Source of the DNA: Bacteroidota bacterium
GTDB lineage: Bacteria; Bacteroidota; Bacteroidia; AKYH767-A; OLB10
Assembly (NCBI GenBank): GCA_016714005.1
Contig: JADJOA010000002.1
Span: 310,001-374,000, forward strand
DNA: 64,000 nt
Reading direction: 5' to 3'
The notes under the pieces were generated by a model that was not told the DNA's origin, ran no database searches, and worked only from the letters and a program-made list of their open reading frames with translations. A program made the position numbers and the translations under genes. Positions 49,365 through 59,394 of the stretch are shown one piece after another. Each line of letters starts with the position of its first letter. Positions within the stretch are counted from its first letter, which is position 1.

Positions 49365-50650
49365 ATGCTCCTTAAGTAGCCCCAGGAGTGCAACTTGTCC
49401 GAATCTTCAATCCATCGTTCGCCAATGTCATCTCGGTAGTACATACCGGGTATCATCACATTTGCCACACGGCTGTATGCCTGTGCTTTTGCCTGCTTCA
49501 TGGTTGAACCTGTACCCACCACTATCATTATTACACCGCTGCTGCCCGCTACCATCCACTCGCCATTTACGAGTTTTACGTCTTCAATGTGTATACCTTC
49601 AAAATTCTTTTTCTTAAACATGATTACACTGTCTTTGGTGTGGGTGTTATATGTCTGGTCATCGTTAAAAGGAAAAGGAGGCATACATATACGCACACCT
49701 AACTGAAATCCTTTTTTTGTTTTAAACTCATTAAGCGTACCGCTTGCCATGCCGTACAAAAATTCGGAGAAGGGCATGTTTATACCCTCCTGTTGAATGC
49801 TGATAGTGGGATAACCAAAACGTGCAGTGAATTCTAGTGGATAAATGCCTTGTGAATTTACAATGCAGTTTACATCCATGTAGCCGGTGTATTTTTCTTC
49901 GCGTAACTTAGTTTCCATCTTTTGCAAGGTGGCAGCAAATAGTTTATTGGGTTCACTCCAGTACATGGTAGTACCCATTTCACCAGTGGCGGGACCAATA
50001 TTGCCGGGGAAAAGTTTTTTGTGCTCAAAGTTTACGTTGATGGGTGTCATAAACTTATTGCTGTTAAAGAAAGCACCTACGGCAACTTCAACACCAGTAA
50101 CACGTTTTTGCAACTGGAATATTTTCACTTTATCGGCAACGGTTTTTTTGTAGGCTTCCAGCATCTGCACCACATCTTTTCCGTCTTCTTCTTCGCCCAC
50201 AAATAAAAGGCGCTTGTAGTTTTGCGCTTCGCCACTGGGTTTTATAACGTAGCGGAAAGGATTGCTTTGTACAAATCTGATGGCATCGTCAAAAGAAGTA
50301 AACTCCTGAAACGGAATAATATTTACGCCATACTTTTTAGCTCCTCCTGCCCAAAGGTTCTGTCATCTTCCAACTTATCGGTATAACGTGATCCGCCTAC
50401 CACAACCTTTCCTTTGTTTTGAGGTCTTCGCTCCATGCGCCCATGCCCAGTACATCATCAAATACAATAATATCTGCCCAATCAATTTCTTTTGCCAGTC
50501 TTTTATTTTGGGTACAAAGCCATCAGCACAATCAGCACTGTCTTCTTCGCGTATATAATACTTTGCATCGTGTCCTTCTTTAACCACCTGCCAGGCTATA
50601 TCACTGATAAGGGCATCGTAAGAAACGAATAAGAATTTTTTCTTTTCCAT
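49361..50650 (-). CDS. PurD-like ATP-grasp ligase (phosphoribosylamine-glycine ligase family; frameshifted)
   Basis: About 430 residues. The start is the ATG at 50650 (MEKKKFLFVSYDALISDIAW). The ATP-grasp domain reads RYVIKPSGEAQNYKRLLFVG, GVEVAVGAFFNSNKF, and LEFTARFGYPTISIQQEG, which matches the GARS family. One A is missing at each of three runs: about 50334-50338, 50413-50415 and 50490-50493. It is like PurD but diverges from the classical enzyme, and no other pur gene is adjacent. It could therefore be a paralogue with a different amine substrate. It overlaps the end of the TPR gene by 4 bp. Confidence 0.72.
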
Positions 50651-50754
50651 GTTTTGATTTGTGGCTGTGAAAATAGTTAGGATTGATAAAAAATTAGGAT
50701 ACCGGTAGGATGATATTAAATTTGTTTTTAAACACATTTGCTTACAGGCAGGCA

Positions 50755-50880
50755 GAGATTATAAGATTAGAAGAAATGATTAAAGGATTTTCACTAACAC
50801 TGCATTGCCAATTAGTGTTAATCAAAAGCGCAGCGTTAATTCCTTTTTTAAAATCTGTGAATCTGTGTCTTAAAAAAAGG
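50755..50880 (+). repeat. Fold-back intergenic repeat, copy 1
   Basis: The left end has AGATTAGAAGAAATGATTAA and the right end AAATCTGTGAATCTGTGTCT. It shares most of its length with copy 2 but lacks an internal segment of about 13 bp. No open frame uses it. The last bases run into TTAAAAAAAGG, joining directly to copy 2. Confidence 0.7.
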
Positions 50881-50883
50881 AAC

Positions 50884-51021
50884 CACCGATTTACAGATTG
50901 GAAGAAATGATTAAAAAGATTTTCACAAATGCTGCTTCGCAGTTTTGCATCGCCAATTAGTTCAAATCAAAAAGCGAAGCACTAAATTGTTTTTTAAATC
51001 TGTTAATCTGTGTCTAAAAAA
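50884..51021 (+). repeat. Fold-back intergenic repeat, copy 2, with inverted ends
   Basis: The left end CACCGATTTACAGATT is nearly the reverse complement of the right end AAATCTGTTAATCTGTG, giving inverted ends of about 17 bp. Inside, TGCTTCGC and GCGAAGCA pair as a second stem around CGCCAATTAG. The element ends just before the radical SAM gene region. Together with copy 1 it accounts for nearly all of the 470 bp between 50650 and 51120. Confidence 0.72.
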
Positions 51022-51119
51022 CCTTGTTCAAAAAATAATTTCAGAAAAATTTTCTTTTCAAAAAACAACAGATTATATTATGGCCACAAAAATGATATTA
51101 TTACAATCATTGCAAAAAA

Positions 51120-52253
51120 GTGGATAGCGACAACGAAAATATTACAGGTAATGAAAGGCTCCGTGGCAGAGGTGCACAGATACATGCCCGTAACCGTTTT
51201 TTAAAACATGAGATTGTAACCGAGCATATAGAGGGGTTGGATGAGCCTTTTCTTACCAATAGTAAAACTGAAGTGTTTATTGAGAATCCGCGCAAGCTGG
51301 TAAATAAAATGACGAGCCCTGATGTGGGCATGATGAGTAGCGCCAATCCTTACCAGGGCTGCGAGCATGGCTGTATTTATTGTTATGCGCGCAATACACA
51401 TAATTATTATGGCTTTAGTGCAGGACTGGATTTTGAAAGAAAAATAATTGTAAAGCCTAACGCAGCAGTATTGCTTCGCAAACATTTCTGACAATAAAAA
51501 TTATAAGGTGGGCAGCATTACTTTTCGGGAAATACAGATTGCTACCAGCCGCTGGAGCGCAGGTATAAAATTACACGCAGTTTATTGGAGGTGATGCTTG
51601 AGTATAAAAACCCTACGGGCATTATCACTAAAAACAGTTTGATACTGCGCGATATTGATTTGCTGAGCGAGCTTGCCAAACTTAACCTGGTACATGTAAT
51701 GGTGAGTATTACTTCCTTACGCGAAGAAGTAAGACAAATGCTGGAGCCGCGCACAGCTACTGCCAAAAACAGACTGAAAGTTATTGAAGAACTTTCAAAA
51801 AATAATATTCCTGTTGGGGTGATGACAGCGCCCATAATACCGGGGCTAAACGGTAATGAGATACCTGATATTATAAAGGAAGTGGCAGAGCGCGGAGGGG
51901 TAACGGCAGGATTTACAATAGTGCGGCTGAACGGAGAGATTGCAAGCATTTTTAAGGACTGGCTTGATAAAACGCTGCCCGATGCTGCCAATAAAATTTG
52001 GAAACAGATAAAGGAGTGTCATGGCGGGCAGGTGAACGACTCGCGATTTGGGACGAGAATGAGCGGTGAAGGAAAAATTGCCGAAAGCATAAGGCAGTTA
52101 TTTCATATGGCTAAGAATAAATATATGCAGGGAAGAAGCATGCCCAATTATGATTTTAGTCTGTTTGAAAGACCAGGTGCGTGCGGGAGGACAGATGCAA
52201 TTGTTTTGACCCCAACCGCTAAAAAGGAGAAACAGTTTGAAAATGATTATTGA
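51120..52253 (+). CDS. PA0069-family radical SAM protein (spore-photoproduct-lyase-like; frameshifted)
   Basis: About 375 residues. The radical SAM cluster motif is CEHGCIYC within NPYQGCEHGCIYCYARN. GNTDCYQPLERRYKITRSLL matches the TDxYQPxE element of the SplB/PA0069 group, and PVGVMTAPIIPGLN and GEGKIAESIRQLF complete the family. Indels lie at about 51485-51495 and 51523-51526. The start is a GTG at 51120; the true start may be slightly different. The gene ends 14 bp before dinB and so appears to belong to the same cassette. Members are often found next to DNA-damage genes, but the substrate is unknown. Confidence 0.85.
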
Positions 52254-52267
52254 TAACAAAGAATAAA

Positions 52268-53488
52268 ATGATACAGAGCAGTAACATAGAGAGAACAGTG
52301 GCCCACATGGATTTGGATTGTTTTTTTGTTTCGGTGTCGAGGCTTATTAACTCTAAGTTAATTGGTATGCCGGTGATAGTTGGCGGTGGGGAGCGTGGAG
52401 TGGTGGCTGCATGCAGCTATGAAACGCGGAAGTTTGGTGTGCACAGCGCTATGCCTATTAAGACTGCAAAACGGTTGTGCCCTGAGGCCATCATTATCCG
52501 TGGAGATTATGATGCGTACAGCAAGAAGAGCGATGAAGTAACGCAGATTATTGAGGAAGATGTTCCGCTTTTTGAACGCAGCAGTATTGATGAATTTTAT
52601 ATTGACCTGACAGGCATGGATAAATTTTTTGGATGCTTTAAACATGCAACCGAACTGCGCGAAAAAATCATAAAAGAAACTGGCTTGCCTATTTCGCTGG
52701 GGCTGAGTGCGAATAAAACGGTGAGTAAAATTGCAACAGACGAAGCCAAACCCAACAACTATAAAAATGTAAAACATGGCGATGAAAAAAGTTTTTTGGC
52801 TCCTTTGCGTGTAAATAAAATACCAATGGTTGGAGAAAAAACATACCACCTGTTGCGTAGCATGGGAGTGGAATGGGTGCGCACCGTGCAGGAAATGCCC
52901 ATGGAGCTGATGCAAAATGTATTGGGCGAAAACGGAACATCTATCTGGAAAAAAGCAAACGGGATAGACAATAATCCTGTGGAGGCATACAGTGAACAGA
53001 AGAGCATGAGCCAGGAAGAAACGTTTGAACAGGATACGATAGATGTGCAGAAGCTGAAAAACATTTTGGTGGTGATGACAGAGAAATTGTGTTTTAAGTT
53101 GCGGAGTGAGAAGAAAGTAACGGCATGTGTAAGTGTTAAAATACGCTACAGCAATTTTGATACGCATACAATGCAATGCAGAATACCTTATACCAGTTGC
53201 GACCATACGATAATAAGAGTGATAAAAGAACTGTTTGATAAACTATATAACAGACGATTGCTGATACGACTGATTGGTGTGAAGTTTACGCCTTTGGTAG
53301 GAGGCACACACCAGATAAATATGTTTGAAGACAGTACAGAAATGATAAACCTATACCAAGCAATGGATAAGATGCGGTTTAGGTTTGGAGAAGATAAAAT
53401 ACACAGGGCAGCAGGGCTGAACTTTTCGTTGAGGGGGTTTAATCCGTTTAATGGGTTGAGCAGTTCGCCAGTAGGAAAAGTAAAGTGA
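52268..53488 (+). CDS. dinB: Y-family DNA polymerase IV (DinB)
   Basis: An intact 406-residue translesion polymerase. I use the ATG at 52268 (MIQSSNIERTVAHMDLDCFF); a TTG at 52250 would overlap the previous stop. The metal-binding acids are present: Asp15 in HMDLDCFFVSV and Asp108-Glu109 in SSIDEFYIDL, so it should be catalytically active, unlike the inactive ImuB. The little-finger domain and the end RAAGLNFSLRGFNPFNGL follow; I see no clear C-terminal beta-clamp binding motif. It is flanked by a radical SAM gene and a membrane protein and dnaE. Confidence 0.93.
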   Translation: MIQSSNIERTVAHMDLDCFFVSVSRLINSKLIGMPVIVGGGERGVVAACSYETRKFGVHSAMPIKTAKRLCPEAIIIRGDYDAYSKKSDEVTQIIEEDVPLFERSSIDEFYIDLTGMDKFFGCFKHATELREKIIKETGLPISLGLSANKTVSKIATDEAKPNNYKNVKHGDEKSFLAPLRVNKIPMVGEKTYHLLRSMGVEWVRTVQEMPMELMQNVLGENGTSIWKKANGIDNNPVEAYSEQKSMSQEETFEQDTIDVQKLKNILVVMTEKLCFKLRSEKKVTACVSVKIRYSNFDTHTMQCRIPYTSCDHTIIRVIKELFDKLYNRRLLIRLIGVKFTPLVGGTHQINMFEDSTEMINLYQAMDKMRFRFGEDKIHRAAGLNFSLRGFNPFNGLSSSPVGKVK

Positions 53489-53546
53489 TAAGGGAAGTTA
53501 AAATACTAAACACTAAATTTGAAATAGTTTAAATATCAAGAAAATT

Positions 53547-54373
53547 ATGGAAGAAACTTCTTTAAATACACAACCAGCATTTATTAAATTTAAAAACAGA
53601 TTACGAATATTAAAGAGAATGTAGGAGTCATAACACTACTTATTTTCTTTTTTCAATATTGAAATATGCCTTATATTTTAATATGTTTTCAATATATATT
53701 CTAGACTATCTCACCCTTTCTGAAATTACTATTCATTTCGCATGGGATTTAATTAGCTTCTTGCTTTTATACATGATGTTAATATTGAGCTACCATTTTA
53801 TTAATTCATTATTTTCTAAGGATAGAATAGCAAGTTATACAATGAAAAAAGGATAGTGTTAGCTATAATGTATGGTGTTTTATTGTGTTTAATGGTGGTG
53901 GCAATTTTATTTGTAGTGATAATAACTAAAATCAATTTTTCTATTTTGTGGTGTTTCATTTTGGGAGTAATTCCACCACTCTTTCTAACTATTCTTTGGA
54001 AATACAGATTTAGAAAAACATTAATATTTGACGCTCACATGTACCTGATTTTTATACTAAGTGCTCTATTAATTAATGCCACTTGGGAACCATATAAGCT
54101 TGGACGAATTTTTTATCTAGATGAAAGGCTGCATACTAGTTATGTTAAACATGAAAATGGAGAAGTAAACCCATTTGAGAATACTTTTTTAATTGGTGTT
54201 ACAGAGAACTATTTTTCTTTTATAACGATTCCGCCAGAAGCCCTGAGGTCATTAGTCGCAGTAGTGTTAAAGTGTTTAAGCCTGGTTATTTGCCTTTATC
54301 AAATAAATTTGAGATTAAAATAAATGAACAGTACAGATTTTTAGATCTCTTTAGTTTACCGGCTAGGAAATGA
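53547..54373 (+). CDS. Unknown multi-pass membrane protein between dinB and dnaE (several frameshifts)
   Basis: A reconstruction of about 275 residues. It begins METSL-like at the ATG 53547 (MEETSLNTQPAFIKFKNRLR) with a short soluble part, then about five hydrophobic helices: VGVITLLIFFF, YMMLILSYHFINSLF, VLLCLMVVAILFVVIIT, ILWCFILGVIPPLFLTILW and MYLIFILSALLINATW. A soluble C-terminus follows, ending FEIKINEQYRFLDLFSLPAR. Indels lie near 53600-53625, 53655, 53843-53848 (A-run, one missing) and 54260-54280. The family is unknown to me. It starts 58 bp after dinB and ends 14 bp before dnaE, so co-expression is likely. Base use is more A/T-rich than in its neighbours, hinting at a later insertion. 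Confidence 0.5.
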
Positions 54374-54386
54374 AGTTGAAATTGTA

Positions 54387-57300
54387 ATGTACATTAACTG
54401 CCACACTTATTTTTCGTTTAAGTACGGGACGCTTGCACCGGAGGATTTACTAAGGGCATCACAGGCGAATGAAATAAGTACGCTTGCCCTTACGGATATT
54501 AATAATACATCAGGAGTACTTGATTTTGTGCGTATAGCACCCAAGTATAAAATAAAACCGGTTGTGGGTGTTGATTTCAGGAACGGAAACAAGCAAATGT
54601 TTGTTGGCATTGCAAAGAACAATGAAGGGTACAGGGAACTGAATGACTTTTTATCGTATCACCTGCACAACAGGCTTGAGTTTAAAGAACGTGCACCGAT
54701 ATTTAAACATTGTTATGTAGTGTACCCAACAACAGCAAAGCATTTAAACATTACAAAGCGGGGAGAAATAAAATTTAACCTGCGAGAGTACGAGTATGTA
54801 GGATTAAAGCCCAAGGAACTTACGCTGCTTCAAATAAGCGGATTGAAAAACTACATTGAAAAACTTGTGATACAACACCCTGTGACATTTAATGAGCCGG
54901 GAGATTATAATACACACCGATTGTTGAGAGCGATTGATCTTAATTTATTGGGGAGCAAGGTTGATAAAGGCGAGTATGCAGATTGTAATGAAATAATGGT
55001 GCACCGATATGAACTGATAAGGGAGTACGGTAATTACCCTAAGATTATTGACAATACTTTGAAGCTGCTTGATAATTGCGCTATTGATTTTCATTTTGGA
55101 AAAAACAAGAACAAAAAAAGCTTCACAGGAAATGTTTACGAAGATGAACTGATGATGCTGAAACTGTGCGAGGAGAATTTACCTTACCGTTACCCGAATG
55201 CTACTGAAGAAATAGCAGAAAGATACAAGCGTGAAATAAAAGTAATAACAGAGTTGGGTTACTCATCGTACTTTTTAATAAACTGGGATATTATAAACTA
55301 TGCAAGGCATAAGAATTATTTTTATATAGGAAGGGGGAGCGGTGCAAACAGTTTGGTGGCTTATCTATTGCGGATTACGGATGTTGACCCCGTTGAACTA
55401 GACTTATATTTTGAAAGATTTATTAATGCCTACCGGACAAGCCCTCCTGATTTTGACATTGATTTTTCGTGGAAGGACAGGGATGACATTATAGATTACA
55501 TTTTTGAACGGAACGGCAAAACCAATACAGCACAACTGGCAACATACAGTACCTTCCAGTATAATGCGGTGATAAGAGAATTAGGAAAAGTATTTGGTTT
55601 GCCTAAAGCAGAGATAGATGCACTGAGTGAAGAGAAGAAACACCCCGACACGACAGATAAAAATTATGCAAGCATAATAAAGTATGGAAAAAAGATTTTA
55701 GACTTTCCGAATCATTTAGGTGTACATGCAGGCGGAATACTGATTTCTGAATTACCTATACATTATTATACAGGGACAACCATATTGCAGAAAGGATTCC
55801 CTATAACGCAATTCAGTATGCTGGAAGCAGAAGATGTAGGGCTTTATAAGTTTGATATATTATCGCAACGCGGACTTGGACACATAAAGGATACTTTGGA
55901 GATAGTGAAGAAAAACCAAGGAGAAGAAATAGACATACACGATATACAGCGATTTAAAAATGATGAACATGTAAAATTGCGGTTAAGTGAAGCACGCTGC
56001 ATGGGTTGCTTTTATATTGAAAGCCCTGCAATGAGAATGTTGCTGAAAAAATTGGAAGTAAAAACTTATTTAGGATTAGTTGCAGCAAGTTCGATTATAA
56101 GGCCAGGAGTTTCATCATCAGGGATGATGAAAGAATATATACTGCGATTCAGGGGGATGAAGGCCAGTTATGAAACACCAAAGGAAATTTATGAGATACT
56201 GCATGATACTTATGGAGTGATGGTGTACCAGGAAGATGTGATAAAAGTGGCGCACTATTTTGCCGGACTTACTTTAGGTGAAGCAGATATGTTGCGGAGG
56301 GGTATGAGTGGCAAATACCGAGGCAGGCATGAGTTTACCGTAGTAGAAGAAAAATTTTTTTCGAACTGCAAGCAGAAAAAGATACCTGAAGCAACAGCAA
56401 AAGAAGTGTGGAGACAAATAGAAAGTTTTGCGGGGTATGCTTTCAGTAAAGGGCACAGTGCATCGTATGCAGTGGAGAGTTACCAGAGCTTATTCCTGAA
56501 AACGTACTGGCCACTTGAGCATATGGTAGCCGTTGTAAATAACTTTGGCGGCTTTTACAAAACGGAATTTTATTTACATGAGGCACGCATGTTAGGCGCA
56601 AGGGTGCATGCGCCTGATGTAAATAAAAGTGATTTGCAAACCAATATACACGGCAAGGATATTTATTTAGGCTTGCAGCATTTGAAGGAAATGGAGGATA
56701 ATGCCAAAGAAGAAATATTACGTGCGAGGAAAAGTGACGGGCTGTTTGCTTCTTTGGAAGATTTTATGAAACGTGTTGCAATATCTATTGAGCAATTGCG
56801 GATATTGATAAACGTGGGCGCTTTTAGATTTACAGGAAAGACAAAGAAAGAAATGCTATGGGATATTTATTCGATATTAGGGCAAGGGAAAAAAACTGAG
56901 GTGAAACAGGAGTTATTTGAAATGGAAAAAAGAAATTTTAAACTGCCCCCGCTTTACTACAACAGTATATATGATGCATGGGATGAGATGGATATATTGG
57001 GGTTTCCGTTGTGTGCGCCATTTGATTTGCTTGCACCATTACCTACCAACCTGAAAAACATGATAGAAAACAGCGTGCATCTTGATACTGCGAAAGACCT
57101 GAAAAATATTTCAGGAAAGAAATAACGATAACAGGCTACATGGTAACCTATAAACCCACACGAACAAAGCATGGTGAAAGCATGATGTTTGGAACGTTTA
57201 TAGATAAGCAGGGAATATTTTTTGATACAACCCATTTTCCGGCAGTGGCAGCACAATATCCCTTGAAATGGAAAGGCTGTTATTTAATACAAGGAAGAGT

Positions 57301-57403
57301 AGCCGAAGAGTTTGGATTTTATAGTTTGGATGTAACAGAGATGGAAAAACTTAATTTTATTGAGCGTTACTCAAATGAAGCGATAAAAGAACCGGCAAAC
57401 TAA
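54387..57403 (+). CDS. dnaE: DNA polymerase III alpha subunit, short DnaE (mutagenesis-cassette type; one frameshift)
   Basis: About 1005 residues, shorter than the replicative DnaE of about 1160. The PHP domain starts MYINCHTYFSFKYGTLAPED with ALTDINNTSGVLDF. The polymerase palm holds Asp355, Asp357 and Asp359 in PDFDIDFSWKDRDD, and Asp490 in YKFDILSQRGLGHI. Fingers and helix-hairpin-helix regions follow (VMVYQEDVIKVAHYFAGLTL, GYAFSKGHSASYAVESYQSL). A C-terminal OB fold is present once a missing A at 57120-57122 is restored: KKITITGYMVTYKPTRTKHG and FGTFIDKQGIFFDTTHF. The usual tau-binding C-terminus is absent. Placement with dinB and the short length suggest a DnaE2/ImuC-like role in error-prone synthesis rather than bulk replication. 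That role is inference. Confidence 0.9.
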
Positions 57404-57431
57404 ATGTTTCTGATGCCTCAAAATAAAAATG

Positions 57432-57784
57432 TTAGCCGTGGTAAACTCTTGATGCCACAATCAACCCATTTTCAATTTCAAGAACCTCAGCAACCATCAT
57501 ATCTTCTTCTGCGGGTACCATTCTTTTATACTCCATAAAAACACGCTGGTGGTTAGCAGTAATAGTTTGCTTGATGTACCGAAGTTGCGGCAGTCTTTCA
57601 AAAGCATCGTGCCACCAATCTCTTAACGCATCTTTACCTTTAATTAATCCCTTAGTCCCTGTTTTCTAATTTTCAGCTTAGGGCTAAAGTGAACTGCATC
57701 GTTATGATAAAGCGAAAGCAAGTTTTCTAAATGATGTTCATTAAATGCTTCAAGCCATTTTATGGCTATTTGTTCGGGTGTCAT
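57432..57784 (-). CDS. SnoaL-like/NTF2-fold protein (one frameshift)
   Basis: About 117 residues. The start is MTPEQIAIKWLEAFNEHHLE, and after one added A near 57661-57664 the frame reads KIRKTGTKGLIKGKDALRDW, then WHDAFERLPQLRYIKQTITA and VAEVLEIENGLIVASRVYHG, the normal SnoaL_2 pattern with its cone-shaped fold. It may bind a small hydrophobic ligand; no catalytic residue is certain. The ATGA overlap with the stop of the upstream TPR membrane protein gene means it is translationally coupled. It is convergent with dnaE. Confidence 0.75.
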
Positions 57785-59385
57785 TGGTTTCGTGTTTGAT
57801 TTGTTCTTGCAAGTGCTTTACGATAATCCTCATTTACATAATGGCCTAATCGTTCTGCATTACTAAAATCTTGTTGTGCATGATCAAACATTTTTAACTG
57901 ATAATAAGTAAGAGAGCGGTTATACCATGCGAGTGCGTTATCGGGTTTTAGTTCAATAACTCTTGAAAATGCAGTAATGGCCTCTTCCAGTTTTCCTTTG
58001 CGAGCCAAAACGTTGGCTTTGTTCATTAGTGCTTTGTCGTAATTTGGATTTAGCTCCAATGCTCTGCTAATGGCGGGCAAGGCTTTATCCAAATTATTTC
58101 CCTGATCTAAATAGGCAACTCCTAAATTATGCCAAGCACTTACTTGCTCAGGCTTCTTTTCTGTCGTATCTTCCCACAATACCACATCATCTTTCCATTT
58201 TTTTTGTGCAGAATAATTAATAAGGGCAAGCGCTGCAATTACACCGAGTACAGTTAGCCTGAATTTATAATTGACAAATAATTTTTGCATTGCCTGTAAC
58301 TCAACTGCAAGAAAAAAAGAAATTCCTACTAAGGAAACGTATAAGTACCTGTCCGCTACATTGGAGAATTGCTGGAAGTAAAAGTTATGATACCTGACAC
58401 AGGCAAAAACCCAACGACAAAAAACAAAAAAGCAAACAGCAACATTTTGTTATCTTTTCTTTTTTTATAACAGTAAAAAATTACGATAACGCTAAGCAAT
58501 ACAGAACCGGAAAGTAATAAAAAACTGTCTTGTAAAAAAAGTGGTGTGTATGCATAAGAAGCGCAGTAGCCATACGGTAAAAACAACTTAAGAAGGTAAA
58601 ACGCAAAACTGAAAAAAGGCAATATACCTCTTAGCCAAAAGGGGTATTGCATTTCGTGAAAAACTGTTGGTTGTAATTGTGCTGTAAAAACGGCAAAAGG
58701 AATTAAAGAAGCAGCAATAATCATATAGTGCAGAATATTTTTTTGCTGAATTGCTTCATCACAAAATAATCAATTAAAAAAAGCAACACCGGGTAAATAA
58801 CAGCAACAGGTTTACTTAACATTGCAAATAGGCCCATGAGCAAAACCAAGATAAAATTGGTATTAGTAAACTTATTTTCGAATTTATATTTGTAAAACAA
58901 CAACATGCCCAGAAGCATAAAACAAGTTGCAAGTAATCCCTCTTAATTCACTTATCCATGCAACAGTTTCAGCCTGCAATGGATGCACAGCAAAAAAAGA
59001 GCTGCAATCAATGAGGTGAAATTATTTTTTGAAATTTTTTTTGCTAAAACAAAACGAGCAAACAATTAATTGTGTGAATAGCAATGTTTGCAAAGTGCAT
59101 GTAAAAAGGAATGGGGATTTTTACTCCGCCTGTAAGTTTGTAAACGACTAGCCAAAATGTGTAGGATACCGGGACATACATTCCCTCGTAAGCCTTATTC
59201 CATAAACCTTCAAAGTTGCCGCTCCTAAAATCTTTATTGCCAACAAAGTGTGTTCTTAAATCGTCCCACACAAAACCAAAAGAGGTTGTTTGACAATAAA
59301 GAATAAAACAAACAACAACGATTAATGCGACAGCAAAACGATCCGTTTCAAAAAAAGATGGTTTCTTAAGCTGCTGCTTAGCCAT
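57781..59385 (-). CDS. TMTC-like membrane protein with C-terminal TPR repeats (frameshifted)
   Basis: About 535 residues joined from several reading frames (59044-59385, 58721-58918, 58356-58724, 57781-58290). The N-terminus has multiple membrane helices (ALIVVVCFILYCQTTSF, FANIAIHTINCLLVLF). A luminal-loop motif reads HPLQAETVAWISELRGLLAT, characteristic of the TMTC/PMT-like glycosyltransferase family. The end holds TPR repeats (AWHNLGVAYLDQGNNLDKAL, LEEAITAFSRVIELKPDNAL, AWYNRSLTYYQLKMF). It could transfer sugars to exported proteins, as eukaryotic TMTCs do, but this is inference. It starts 10 bp after smc on the minus strand and is probably co-transcribed. Confidence 0.75.
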
Positions 59386-59394
59386 ACTTAAATT

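Noticed and set aside
50755..51021. Start of a CRISPR array
   Set aside because: Only two units, of over 120 bp each, with no short repeat-spacer rhythm and no cas genes.
52358..53206. Long open frame (282 codons) on the minus strand
   Set aside because: It is fully antisense to dinB, whose protein motifs are clear. The translated product is rich in H, F and C with no recognisable domain.
52268..53488. ImuB-type inactive Y-family protein
   Set aside because: The catalytic acids Asp15, Asp108 and Glu109 are present, so DinB/Pol IV fits better.
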